DNA of 52,886 nt from Bacteroidales bacterium (GCA_007134675.1 SLKJ01000085.1:1-52886), one strand, 5' to 3'; shown: positions 1-8,880, counted from the stretch's first letter. The notes: generated by a model from the letters alone, not told the origin. Numbers and translations are program-made.

Positions 1-1240
1 AGACCGTTGAAGGCTGATTTTCTCTGAATAATACCTGCGGAGCTGTACCCCAGTCAGTTTCATGATGACTTCTAAGCAGGTATTTTTCTTCCGGCTTATC
101 AAAACCATCCATTTTTGTTGGAGCAACACAATGTGATCCTCCATAGGTATTAGGCACATTAAATGAAGTTGGATTATGCATGAAACCGGGTTTATTGAAA
201 AGATAACTGGTCAGCATAAGTGACAGGGCTGCATTTACATCGCCTTCACAACCACCGCAGGTTCTTTCATTTAACATCTGCATATAAGCGATGCACGGCG
301 GTGGGGCTTTCTTTTGCTCTATAAGGTGAAGGCAGGCCATGGTGAGAGAATGGCAACCGGTATCCGTTAAGATTTTCCGGCTGGCCAGATAGCATCTCGC
401 CCCTTCCAGTACTTCTTCTTTAGAGGGTTCAACTACATCACTGGCATTCCTTATGTAGTTTCTTGCAATAGCTTCGGCCTCCTCAGAATTTTCTGTGGCA
501 CGATATGCTTCCAGATACCAGTCAAAAGGCATATAATGAAGTGTCGTACCTACAGGTTCAAGCTTCACTAAACGCTCGTCTGTATTGCCTATGACGGCTA
601 AACGGGTATTTTTCATTTGCCATAGAGCCTTTTGCATTCGCAAACCATGTCCCAGCCACTCATTGTGCTGAGTTGTAGCCATGAAGAAATTTGGTATATT
701 TCTGAAAAGGCCGTGAACATGTGTCATGGAAGTGCCGCGGGGACTGAATACCACGACAGGTAATTTGCCTCGTTGGTCAATAAAATAATTCAGGAGTGGA
801 TTGGCTCTTAAGGCATAAATATCCTGAAGCACAATGAGAGTTCCATCGGCATTGCCGGATTTAGCATTCTTAAGGAACCTGTCAATTGATTCGTTACTGT
901 TAAGGGGTTCGGTATCGACATCAAGAATAACATTTAAATCAAGATTTGCCTTCTCCAGAATATTCGTGTACAATTCCTGGCTTTCTATTGGATCGTATGC
1001 AGCACCAGGCCACCCCATCCAGTTCTTATCGGTTGTCCGCATAAAACCAATACGTATCCGGGGCCTGACAGAACCATCCCCCGGCATGAGGGGTGCGTCC
1101 ATAACCTCCCGGACACTTTCTTCAAAAGTACAACCATTTATTCCGATAAATACGGCGCCTCCTGCAAGTGCCATGCGGGAAATAAATTGTCTCCTGTTAA
1201 GATGGGAGCAGCAGGAATTGTTTTTTGCTGGTTTTTTCAT
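1..1240 (-). CDS. L-fucose isomerase-like exported protein, C-terminus cut by window edge
   Basis: The ORF track missed this gene because its stop lies beyond the left edge. The frame is open from an ATG at 1240 to base 1, giving 413 visible residues. The N-terminus has a twin-arginine motif (RRQFISR, residues 16-22), a short hydrophobic stretch and a Cys at position 37 (INGC), so it looks like a Tat-exported, possibly lipid-anchored protein. The body resembles the L-fucose/L-arabinose isomerase fold. A segment near residues 327-345 (CGGCEGDVNAALS) matches the Glu/Asp metal-binding region of that family. Known members interconvert aldoses and ketoses in the cytoplasm, so an exported version is unusual. 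Sugar specificity cannot be read from the sequence. It may share a locus with the downstream-facing glycerate kinase and symporter genes. The fold is fairly secure; the activity is inferred. Confidence 0.72.
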   Translation of the reverse strand, partial: MKKPAKNNSCCSHLNRRQFISRMALAGGAVFIGINGCTFEESVREVMDAPLMPGDGSVRPRIRIGFMRTTDKNWMGWPGAAYDPIESQELYTNILEKANLDLNVILDVDTEPLNSNESIDRFLKNAKSGNADGTLIVLQDIYALRANPLLNYFIDQRGKLPVVVFSPRGTSMTHVHGLFRNIPNFFMATTQHNEWLGHGLRMQKALWQMKNTRLAVIGNTDERLVKLEPVGTTLHYMPFDWYLEAYRATENSEEAEAIARNYIRNASDVVEPSKEEVLEGARCYLASRKILTDTGCHSLTMACLHLIEQKKAPPPCIAYMQMLNERTCGGCEGDVNAALSLMLTSYLFNKPGFMHNPTSFNVPNTYGGSHCVAPTKMDGFDKPEEKYLLRSHHETDWGTAPQVLFRENQPSTV

Positions 1241-1509
1241 TTTTTTCAAGGTTTTTTTCAGGACTGACGGCTTATCCGTTTAATGTTTCCTGATAGTTAA
1301 GTTTGATAAGTTAGAATTATCCAGGTCAAGCTCCACAGGGTTGTTAATTAAAACCTGTTTCACTGCAGTTTTTCAAATCTATGATTTTATTTTTAAATTC
1401 CAAAAATTTTTCTTAACAATGTCCGGCTTCATGCGTACAAATCAGGTTAATAAAGTTAATAATCAATGAATTATATTTTGCAGTTAATTCATATTCAGTG
1501 TTTCAAACG

Positions 1510-1570
1510 CATGGAACCCCCATGGTTTGTTCATACTATTTTGTGTGTGTCAGCACATGGGGGTTTCATG
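1510..1570. repeat. Imperfect inverted repeat between glycerate kinase stop and isomerase-like gene
   Basis: Two 15-base arms (CATGGAACCCCCATG at 1510-1524 and CATGGGGGTTTCATG at 1556-1570) pair at 14 of 15 positions around a 31-base spacer. The right arm ends 8 bases from the glycerate kinase stop. No T-run follows, so it is not a classical intrinsic terminator. The rest of the 338-base gap (1241-1578) is AT-rich and shows no ORF. Possible roles are transcript-end protection, partial termination or an operator. Confidence 0.55.
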
Positions 1571-1578
1571 TCAGATAA

Positions 1579-2796
1579 TTATTTCCCGGTAAAAAATTCA
1601 TAAATCTGCTGCCCGCTCTTTCTGAGATATTCGGGCGCATTACGGATGGAATCATCTTTGTCAACCGCAAAGTCCATCAGCGAATAAACCGCAGCTGCCC
1701 CGTACTGATCCTTAAGCATCCCCCTCTCCCCCTCCAGCAATCCTCCGACAAGTATCAGGGGTTTATTTCCGGTTCGGGCGATCTGTGCAACTGAGGCAAC
1801 AGCCTTGCCATATGCAGTCTGTGCATCAATATTCCCTTCACCTGTAATAACGAGGTCGGCTGAATCCACTGCTTCACGGAATCCGGTCATCTCCCCAAAT
1901 ATATCAAAACCTCCACGCAACACAGCCATACCGTAAGCCAGGAGGAAAAGTGCAGCACCGCCTGCAGCTCCGGTACCGGGATGCTTGTCCGCATCAAAAC
2001 CTGTGTTTTTCCGGACAAGCGCGGAAAGGTGGCGGAGTCCGTTTTCAAGAATTGCCAGAGCTTCCGCATCAGCTCCTTTCTGGGGACCGTAGACCCTGGC
2101 GGCACCCTGAGGACCGTTAAGGATATTCTGAACGTCGCAGGCAATAATTATTTCAGTATTCCTTAGCCTCTGGTGCACTCCGGTCTGACCTGACCCTGCA
2201 GTTTCAGCGTTTGTTTCCCCGGAAGGGGAGAAAAGAAAGTCCGCCGTGATCTTTTCGATATTCATCAGGTTACCCCCTCGCGGACTGATTTCCTTACCAT
2301 CTTTTCCTGTAAACCGGAAACCCAATGCCGCCGCAATGCCCGTGCCACCGTCAACCGTGGCACTTCCTCCGATTGTGAGAATGATCTTTTTAACTCCGGC
2401 ATCGAGGGCATGCCTTATAAGTTCACCCGTTCCAAAAGTGGATGTTTTCAGGGCATTGCGCTCTTCATGCCTTAGCAGCTCCAGTCCCGATGCACGAGCC
2501 AGTTCAATAACTGCAATATTCTCATAATCAAGAAGAAGATAGCCTGATTTAACCGGTCTGTGCAGAGGATCACATACAGAAAGCTCAGTCCATGTCCCGC
2601 CAAGATGCCAGGCCAGACATGAGGCGGTACCCTCTCCCCCGTCTGCAACCGGGAAAACAATAATTTCAGTATCCGGCGCTGACTCTCCGATACCCTGGGC
2701 AATAAAACGGGCAACCTTCTCCGAAGAGAGGCAATCCTTGAAGGAGTCAGGGGCAATCAGGATTTTTTTTAAAGGGGTAACAGAATGGCGCTTCAT
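1579..2796 (-). CDS. glxK: Glycerate kinase (GlxK/GarK family)
   Basis: This 405-residue protein is a type 1 glycerate kinase, which phosphorylates D-glycerate with ATP and feeds lower glycolysis. Visible hallmarks are the N-terminal APDSFKDCLSS segment (about residues 15-25), DGGEGT near 51-56, GGSATVDGGTG near 143-153, GAAGGA and the ITGEGNIDAQTAYGK block near 316. It is slightly longer than the usual 380 or so residues because of a Gly/Ser/Thr-rich insertion around residues 187-215, just before the conserved CDV motif. It lies 23 bases downstream of an SSS symporter on the same strand, so the two are probably co-transcribed. This makes glycerate or a related sugar acid a reasonable guess for the transported substrate. 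Family assignment is secure; 2- versus 3-phosphoglycerate as product is not determined. Confidence 0.93.
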   Translation of the reverse strand: MKRHSVTPLKKILIAPDSFKDCLSSEKVARFIAQGIGESAPDTEIIVFPVADGGEGTASCLAWHLGGTWTELSVCDPLHRPVKSGYLLLDYENIAVIELARASGLELLRHEERNALKTSTFGTGELIRHALDAGVKKIILTIGGSATVDGGTGIAAALGFRFTGKDGKEISPRGGNLMNIEKITADFLFSPSGETNAETAGSGQTGVHQRLRNTEIIIACDVQNILNGPQGAARVYGPQKGADAEALAILENGLRHLSALVRKNTGFDADKHPGTGAAGGAALFLLAYGMAVLRGGFDIFGEMTGFREAVDSADLVITGEGNIDAQTAYGKAVASVAQIARTGNKPLILVGGLLEGERGMLKDQYGAAAVYSLMDFAVDKDDSIRNAPEYLRKSGQQIYEFFTGK

Positions 2797-2819
2797 AATA
2801 TTGAATTATTGCAATTATC

Positions 2820-4298
2820 TCACTTTTTGCCAAAGTATCCGGCACTGACTGTCAAAAGCAAGCCGGTTAATAGTGTCACGCCCGAACCGATAAAGGTGTA
2901 CCATGTCCACGCAATCTCAGTGAACAGGATAACAAATATCATAAAAACAATTCCTGTTAAAAATGCAGGAATTGCCTGTTTTAATTGCGGACTTCGAAAC
3001 AGAACCCCAAGGAAAAATGTGCCTAAAAGTCCACCATAAGTAAACGATGCAATTGACAGAGCCAGCTCAACAACAGCCTGAGAACTTTGCATGAATATCA
3101 GGGCAGACCCCACCAGCAGCAAGGCCCATATCAGGGTTATCAGCCTGGAAATAATTATTTCATTAGCTGCATTTAATCTCTTGTAATATGGAATAACATA
3201 ATCATACATGGTTGCTGATCCAAGTGATGATATCGAGCCTGAAAGCGTTGAAATGGCAGCAGCAAGAAGGGCGGCAACAATGAGACCGGAAAGACCCACC
3301 GGCATTTCCTCAATGATGAACTTTGGAAATACCTGGTCTGAAACTATATCGGCACCTCCGTAAAATGCGTACAAAAGGGTTCCCAGGAATAAAAACAGGG
3401 CAAACTGAATGATTATTATGCCCCCGGTAGTAACCAGTGCTTTCCGGCTGGCAGCCAAAGAACCTGCAGCAAAAAGCCTCTGTACGATAAGCTGATCAAT
3501 TCCGTGTGAAGCCATTGATAAAAACGCACCGCCCAGAATACTTGCTATAAGAGTATATGGAGTGGTAAAAAATCCTTTAATCCCACCCTCAAAAGAGAAA
3601 TTAAACAGATCGAGCTTGTTCTCTCCATATATTGTAGCTATGCCCCCGGTAAGGCCCCCGCTGAGTTGGCCGCTTACGACAATTATCGCTGTTATAACTC
3701 CTGCGAAATAGATCAGAAGTTGTATAACGTCCATCCATATCACTGCCCTGATCCCTCCAACAAAAGTGTAACTGAATGCAACCAGGGCAATTAGCGAAAT
3801 TGAGACAACATATATAGATCCTGTTGACCAGTTTGCTGCAAAAAAGGAAGTCTGGAGTATAAGTGCCAGTGGAATGGCAGTTGCAAATAATCTGACCCCA
3901 TCTGCAGCAACCCTTGTCATCATAAATACACCAGATGCAAGGTTTTTCATTGGTATGCCAAATCTCCCTGAAAGGAAGGTATAGGCAGTTCCAAGTTCGC
4001 CTTTGAAATAAGCGGGAAGGATTACCCATGCTACAATAACTCTGCCGATGAAATATCCAAACGTTAACTGCAGGAAGTTCAGATTGGTCATATATGCTAA
4101 TCCGGGAATACTGATGAAGGTGAGTGTACTGGTTTCCGCTGCAACAATTGCAAAACAGACCGCTAACCATGGAATTTTTTTACCTCCGAGAAAGTAATCA
4201 TTGCTGGATGATTGCTTCCCTGCGATCTTAATGCCAAAAAATGTAACCCCTGCAATGTAAACAATTATTATTATCGTGTCGAGATAGGTGAAATTCAT
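2820..4298 (-). CDS. Sodium:solute symporter (SSS family)
   Basis: This is a multi-spanning inner-membrane protein of 492 residues with about 13 hydrophobic segments. It has the SSS signature near the N-terminus: a SNDYFLGGKKIPW segment followed by a helix with AAETSTLTF. Such carriers couple Na+ entry to uptake of sugars, sugar acids, amino acids or sialic acids. The ORF track starts at 4418, but the first 40 residues are polar, Arg-rich and unlike the family. The internal ATG at 4298 gives the expected N-terminus (MNFTYLDTII), so that start was chosen. The skipped part contains an inverted repeat suited to a regulatory region. Glycerate kinase follows 23 bases after the stop, which suggests a sugar-acid substrate. 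Substrate identity is inference. Confidence 0.88.
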   Translation of the reverse strand: MNFTYLDTIIIIVYIAGVTFFGIKIAGKQSSSNDYFLGGKKIPWLAVCFAIVAAETSTLTFISIPGLAYMTNLNFLQLTFGYFIGRVIVAWVILPAYFKGELGTAYTFLSGRFGIPMKNLASGVFMMTRVAADGVRLFATAIPLALILQTSFFAANWSTGSIYVVSISLIALVAFSYTFVGGIRAVIWMDVIQLLIYFAGVITAIIVVSGQLSGGLTGGIATIYGENKLDLFNFSFEGGIKGFFTTPYTLIASILGGAFLSMASHGIDQLIVQRLFAAGSLAASRKALVTTGGIIIIQFALFLFLGTLLYAFYGGADIVSDQVFPKFIIEEMPVGLSGLIVAALLAAAISTLSGSISSLGSATMYDYVIPYYKRLNAANEIIISRLITLIWALLLVGSALIFMQSSQAVVELALSIASFTYGGLLGTFFLGVLFRSPQLKQAIPAFLTGIVFMIFVILFTEIAWTWYTFIGSGVTLLTGLLLTVSAGYFGKK

Positions 4299-4357
4299 AG
4301 GAGATGTTTTTAATAACCCACAATATAATAAAAACCGGCAATTCCTCTTAATCACTT

Positions 4358-4407
4358 TTATACCACTGGAGGTAAAATAATTACCAGCTCTGCTGATCCT
4401 GGTATAA
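4358..4407. promoter_or_regulatory. Inverted repeat upstream of the symporter, possible operator
   Basis: TTATACCA (4358-4365) and TGGTATAA (4400-4407) form perfect 8-base arms. A second dyad, GGTAA/TTACC around AATAA, is nested between them. The element lies 60-109 bases upstream of the chosen symporter start, a typical place for a regulator site. No regulator gene is adjacent, so function is only suggested. Confidence 0.35.
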
Positions 4408-4601
4408 CCCGGAATCATATCTTGCTAATTTCCAGATATAAAAATAAAAATATTTAAATTCATATTTTGAAATAATTTTAATCAGCCATCTAACGCTTTT
4501 TTTGTCTTATTGATCCATAATTAAGCTATTTTCCAGCGATAACAACAAATTATGAATTCCTGTGTTGTATTATTTATTCCTATTTCCTATAATGCAGAAA
4601 C

Positions 4602-5513
4602 ATGAAACGACGAACATCCTTTAAAACAGCTGATAATAAAATGCCTCTTACTGATTTTCGGGAATCCTTAATTTCTTCTGCAGAGAAACCTCTGATAAGA
4701 TTTGGGGTGGTAGCTGATATACACTACGCCCGTGCAGAAATACTGTGGAACAGATATTTTGATCAGGCTAAAACAAAATTAATGAATGCAATAAACCATT
4801 TTAATAAGGAAAATCTGGATTTTTTAATTGAACTCGGAGACTTCAAAGATGAAGGCAGTCCCCCGGACAGGCAGGAGACAATTGACTTTCTTGTAGATAT
4901 TGAGAAAACGATAAACAGATTCGGTGGCCCTGTCTACCATGTCCTTGGCAACCATGATATGGACAACATATCAAAGAATGATTTTCTGAGTCGCATCAGA
5001 AATTACGGGCAGGAAAAGGCAAGAAACTTCTATTCGTTTGACTCGGGCGGAATCAGATTCGTGGTTCTTGACCCGAACTATAATGAAGATGGATCAGATT
5101 ATGACTCCGGTAACTTTGACTGGACCAGTTCAATGATACCACCAGACCAGTTAGAATGGCTCAAAGCTGAACTATCGGACAGTAAGCTTCCTTTGATAAT
5201 CTTTATCCACCAGCTTATCGATTCATTTTCAGGGATACCGGAGGATTACTGTGTCAATAATGCCGTCGAGATAGTCCGGATAATTGAAAACAGCGGGAAG
5301 GTACTGGCTGTTTTCCAGGGGCATTACCACAATGGACATTACAGCTTCAGAAACGGCATTCACTATTACACCATGAAAGCGATGGTCGATAGCAGCCTGC
5401 CCGAAAACAACAGCTATGCCATAGTTGAAATCGACAACCACCTGAACATATCTGTCCTCGGTTTCCATAACTGCGAGGGCCAACAGATGAAATACAGGGA
5501 ACCCTTACAATAA
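4602..5513 (+). CDS. Calcineurin-like metallophosphoesterase
   Basis: This 303-residue protein has all five metallophosphoesterase blocks: D39-x-H41 (VADIHYA), GDFKD at 79-83, GNHD at 116-119, an isolated His in FIHQLID, and GHYH near 248. These ligate a two-metal centre that hydrolyses phosphomonoesters or diesters. The arrangement resembles the class III phosphodiesterase / ADP-ribose-CDP-alcohol diphosphatase branch more than DNA-repair nucleases. There is no clear signal peptide: the first 30 residues are polar, so it is probably cytoplasmic. It is a single plus-strand gene between two minus-strand units, and its 3' end is 8 bases from the convergent neighbour's stop. The physiological substrate is unknown. 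Confidence 0.85.
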   Translation: MKRRTSFKTADNKMPLTDFRESLISSAEKPLIRFGVVADIHYARAEILWNRYFDQAKTKLMNAINHFNKENLDFLIELGDFKDEGSPPDRQETIDFLVDIEKTINRFGGPVYHVLGNHDMDNISKNDFLSRIRNYGQEKARNFYSFDSGGIRFVVLDPNYNEDGSDYDSGNFDWTSSMIPPDQLEWLKAELSDSKLPLIIFIHQLIDSFSGIPEDYCVNNAVEIVRIIENSGKVLAVFQGHYHNGHYSFRNGIHYYTMKAMVDSSLPENNSYAIVEIDNHLNISVLGFHNCEGQQMKYREPLQ

Positions 5514-5521
5514 CTATCCTT

Positions 5522-6625
5522 TTAATCCTGCGTTAATTCCTGGTAAAGCGCCAGCAGAAAATCCCGGTTATCGGCCGTCAGGTAGTACATCTCCCCTCCC
5601 ATCCGACTGAATGTCTTACAGAAACGCAAATAGTAAGCAGGGTTGTCAGGAGGTGGCTCACCATCTTTTTCCCAGTCCCACTCCAGCCCGGCCAGATCAA
5701 CAACCAGTATGAAATGGTTGTCAATACGGGTCATGTTCTGTATCGCAATGTTCTGTGCCATGGAGAGAGATTTTTCAAATATCATCGGCGACATAACCGC
5801 CGAGCCGACGGAGAGATATACCCCGTGATCAAGTCTGCTGACACTGCTGGCAAAGAGAAGGAAATCACGCAGGGCTGTCCTTCCGAGTGCAGCTCCGTGA
5901 TTCATCGGATGGGTGTAGATAATGTCGCACCCTATCATCGGATGACCGGTAAAGTTAACCCCCAGCTCCCAGGCCGCGGACTGCACAGAATGTTTTTTCC
6001 AGGGATGAGGGATGGACATGAAGCCCGGTTCCAGACTGAACTCGTTGATTACACCGGCCAGGTCAGCAGCAGAAGCCGCCAGTCCCGGATCAGATTCCAC
6101 CTTCTCCCCGGCAAGTTTATACAATAAGCTGGTTTCAGGGATCTGAAGTCCCTCATTGAAAATCATCTTCCCTACAGATTCACCATAACCCAGTCCCTCA
6201 AATGCACCTACATTCAATGCCAGATTGATATAATATCCTGTCTCGTCCCAGATGCCAAACTGTCCCCGACCCACATTTTCCTTAACATACTCACTTGTCT
6301 CTCCCAGGTAAGCAAATTCCCAGTCATGTATTATACCGGCACCGTTTGTAGCAAGGTGAGTCACCCATCCTTCCCCGATCAGAGCTGTCAGCAATGGAGC
6401 CAATCCGTTCTTAATGGCATGGGCGCCAAAGCTCATGATCACTGGACTCCCCCTCTCACGTGCAGTCCTGACCCTCTCAGAGGTTTTCCTGATAAGATCC
6501 ATTTCCCTTTCGGGGAAAACAACAGTTTTGTCCACCGGGACCATGTCCCTTTCGACGGATACCCGGTTTTTACGTTCAGCAAGCCTTTTAAACACCAGTT
6601 TATTCCGGTCAAATATCGGATTCAT
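5522..6625 (-). CDS. Conserved protein resembling deoxyhypusine synthase
   Basis: This 367-residue soluble protein has no signal or membrane segment. The segment THLATNGAGIIHDWEFAYLG (about residues 90-110) closely resembles the NAD-binding loop of deoxyhypusine synthase. A later VYLSVGSAV stretch sits where that family has its Gly-rich strand. I do not see the catalytic-lysine region expected of true deoxyhypusine synthase, and bacteria normally lack eIF5A, so hypusine formation is unlikely. The stop codon of the upstream PfkB-HAD fusion gene is 8 bases away on the same strand, so the two are almost certainly co-transcribed and probably act together, perhaps on a sugar or polyol phosphate. 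Family resemblance is from memory and moderate; function is unknown. Confidence 0.6.
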   Translation of the reverse strand: MNPIFDRNKLVFKRLAERKNRVSVERDMVPVDKTVVFPEREMDLIRKTSERVRTARERGSPVIMSFGAHAIKNGLAPLLTALIGEGWVTHLATNGAGIIHDWEFAYLGETSEYVKENVGRGQFGIWDETGYYINLALNVGAFEGLGYGESVGKMIFNEGLQIPETSLLYKLAGEKVESDPGLAASAADLAGVINEFSLEPGFMSIPHPWKKHSVQSAAWELGVNFTGHPMIGCDIIYTHPMNHGAALGRTALRDFLLFASSVSRLDHGVYLSVGSAVMSPMIFEKSLSMAQNIAIQNMTRIDNHFILVVDLAGLEWDWEKDGEPPPDNPAYYLRFCKTFSRMGGEMYYLTADNRDFLLALYQELTQD

Positions 6626-6633
6626 GCAGATAG

Positions 6634-8535
6634 TTATTTTACGTTTAACAAGCTTAGAATTCTGTCCATGCCGGTAAAGTCGGGAATTATTATATCTGCT
6701 CCGGCCTTTATCAACCGGGTCCGTTTTTTTTCGTTAAGACCAAACCTCTTTACCTCATCCGAAGCCAGACCAACTGTCAAACCACCTCTTTTATGTGTCT
6801 CTCTTATCTCAACAGGTCCGTCACCAAAGGTTACAATATTTTTATGTGCGGATCTGCCAATAGTACTCAGAATTTTTTCAAGAACAATCCCTTTCGCCTC
6901 CTTATTGACATCACCAACAGCTCCATAAATACCCCCATCAAAATAGTGGTCATACCCCATTATGCCGGCTTCCCTCCGTACATCCTCCAGGTCGGTCCCA
7001 CTGGCCAGGTAAAGCCTTATGCCTGCCCTGTGGAGTCTTTCAACAAACAGCACAGCATTTTTGATTGTAAAATCGGTTTCGGCCAGTTCTCCGCTCCTGA
7101 ATTTCTTTTCACGGCTGCGAACCATCTTCAGAAGCTCATCATTATATATTTTTTTATAGCCATGAATATCGAGTATCCGATCCTTCGGCACGAATCCGAA
7201 TTCCTTTACAAGATCAACCAGTGCAGCCATCTGTGCCAGGGTCTGTATTCCTGTGGTTTTGTCTATCAATTCATCAACGCTTCTTTTTACTATATCAAAT
7301 ACTGCCTTACCAGCCGTTCCGTGATTATCTCCAAGGATCGCTCTTATCATCACAGGTGCCATTATTTGCTCCCATCCCTCACGCAGGGTTGAAATTGTAC
7401 CGTCATGGTCAAATATTGCGTGACTGATCCGGACATCTTCGGGCCATTGGTTGATAACTTCAATTTCAGTATTGTCAAGATAGACGGCCTGCCTGATATC
7501 TTCCGCAAGCCCCGGCTCATAGATGTAGTCCGCGTCTTTCCCTATTTCAAGAATCTCTGCAGGCGTAACGGTCCCCTCCCGGAACAGCTTGTTTACAGTA
7601 ACGCCGGCGGCAAATGATCCTATTTGGGCTGAAACACCGGCACTGTAACCTGCGGCCATCGCAGCAGAAACACCTGCCAGATAGCCTTGACCTGCACCTG
7701 AAAGATCAACCCGCCCCAGATGCACCAGTCCGGGAACCTTGACAATACCTGATGAATCAACAGCTATGGATCCCCTGCTCCCGCAGGTTACAAAAACCGG
7801 TTTACCACTTCTTTCGAAAAGGGTTTCTGCTGCCCTGACAGCTTCATCATAAGTGGCAGGTATATCCGGACCGGACCTTATCCCACTCAGAAGTGCTGCC
7901 TCAACATCATTTAATTTCATACAGGTGCCATTATATGATCTCCTCTTGTCGCGGATATCGGAAATGAATATCTTTTCCGGATTCCGCGATATCAGTCCGC
8001 TCAGTTTCTGTTGCATATAATCGGTATGGATACCGGAGAAGACTTGCTGGTATATTATAATAACATTAAACGCATATATCTGTTCATCAAGAATTTCCAT
8101 CAACTGATCTGCCGTTTCATCAGATAGTGAATTGAAATTTCCGAAATCGAAGCGGTTCAGTTCCTGATCATCAACATATAGTTTGCAATACCCATGAGTT
8201 GACCATTTTTTTTCCTGAGTTAGCATACCCGCGATTCCAATAGATGAATCATCCATTAGCCGTAACATCTCCCTGCCGAAAAGATCATTGCCGACAACTC
8301 CAAAAGCCCCTACCTCCTTAACTCGTAAGGAAATAATATTATTTGCCAGGTTCCCAGCTCCCCCGAGGGAATAACTTTGTTCGCGGACCGGCCTGGTGGG
8401 CAATCCGGTCCTGTCCGAAATTTCACTGTCAGAATCATAAGAAAAAAAACAGGCATTGAGGCAGAAATCGCCTACAACAGCAATTTTTACCGATCTGATA
8501 TTTTCAATAACTTCCTTGAGTAAGCTGAAATCCAT
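6634..8535 (-). CDS. PfkB-like (RfaE1-type) kinase domain fused to HAD phosphatase
   Basis: This is a 633-residue fusion. Residues 1-310 follow the PfkB/ribokinase fold closest to the RfaE1/HldE heptose kinase branch: a VVGDFCLNA start and GGAGNLANNI near 58-67. However, the normal DTxGAGD signature reads DLSGAGQ, with Gln283 where the catalytic Asp should be. The substrate Asp of the usual GDxxLD motif is Asn27. The domain may therefore bind but not phosphorylate a sugar. Residues 370-633 form a HAD hydrolase with motif I DHDGT (Asp376, Asp378), a motif II Ser (YLASGTD), a Lys, and motif IV FGDG, so phosphatase activity looks intact. It precedes the deoxyhypusine-synthase-like gene by 8 bases. 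Likely cytoplasmic; substrate unknown. Confidence 0.8.
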   Translation of the reverse strand: MDFSLLKEVIENIRSVKIAVVGDFCLNACFFSYDSDSEISDRTGLPTRPVREQSYSLGGAGNLANNIISLRVKEVGAFGVVGNDLFGREMLRLMDDSSIGIAGMLTQEKKWSTHGYCKLYVDDQELNRFDFGNFNSLSDETADQLMEILDEQIYAFNVIIIYQQVFSGIHTDYMQQKLSGLISRNPEKIFISDIRDKRRSYNGTCMKLNDVEAALLSGIRSGPDIPATYDEAVRAAETLFERSGKPVFVTCGSRGSIAVDSSGIVKVPGLVHLGRVDLSGAGQGYLAGVSAAMAAGYSAGVSAQIGSFAAGVTVNKLFREGTVTPAEILEIGKDADYIYEPGLAEDIRQAVYLDNTEIEVINQWPEDVRISHAIFDHDGTISTLREGWEQIMAPVMIRAILGDNHGTAGKAVFDIVKRSVDELIDKTTGIQTLAQMAALVDLVKEFGFVPKDRILDIHGYKKIYNDELLKMVRSREKKFRSGELAETDFTIKNAVLFVERLHRAGIRLYLASGTDLEDVRREAGIMGYDHYFDGGIYGAVGDVNKEAKGIVLEKILSTIGRSAHKNIVTFGDGPVEIRETHKRGGLTVGLASDEVKRFGLNEKKRTRLIKAGADIIIPDFTGMDRILSLLNVK

Positions 8536-8589
8536 TTTAAAATTTTATTAAACAATTAATATTAACCCCATGCCTGTAATCCCGTAGTT

Positions 8590-8880
8590 TCATCGCAGTA
8601 CCACCTTTGTTATGATAATCTCCCCGGCCTGTTCATTGAGTACCTCCATAATGCGGGTTTTCATGTAGGAAAGTTCATTGCGCAGCACCGGCGATGTAAT
8701 ATGCACATAAAACACCCCCTTTCTGATATATAGTTTTTCAGTCTGCCTTGCTATTGCAGGACCGACAATTGAGGGCCATGAGTTTATAATCCTGGATTCC
8801 GAAACTTTTTTTTCGAGCCTGAATTCTCTGAGGTAATCGGAAATTACCTCTCCGATCGGTTGCGTATTGCTTTTTCTCAT
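8590..8880 (-). CDS. DUF721 (DciA-like) protein
   Basis: This is a 96-residue protein of the DUF721 family. The WPSIVGPAIARQTEKLYIRKG stretch followed by an Arg-Asn-Glu-Leu segment is characteristic. Family members include DciA, the helicase-loading factor that replaces DnaC in many bacteria, though the short Bacteroidetes form has not been assigned with certainty. It lies 82 bases downstream of recF on the same strand, a common DUF721-recF pairing that supports a role in replication or repair. Its length matches the Bacteroidetes short form. No membrane or export signal is present. Confidence 0.82.
   Translation of the reverse strand: MRKSNTQPIGEVISDYLREFRLEKKVSESRIINSWPSIVGPAIARQTEKLYIRKGVFYVHITSPVLRNELSYMKTRIMEVLNEQAGEIIITKVVLR

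Noticed and set aside
834-1283. 149-codon plus-strand ORF
   Set aside because: It runs antisense to the isomerase-like gene, whose frame has a signal peptide and family motifs. The predicted product has no recognisable feature.
5522-6625. True deoxyhypusine synthase
   Set aside because: Only the NAD-loop resemblance is clear. The lysine region needed for deoxyhypusine formation is not visible and eIF5A is absent from bacteria.
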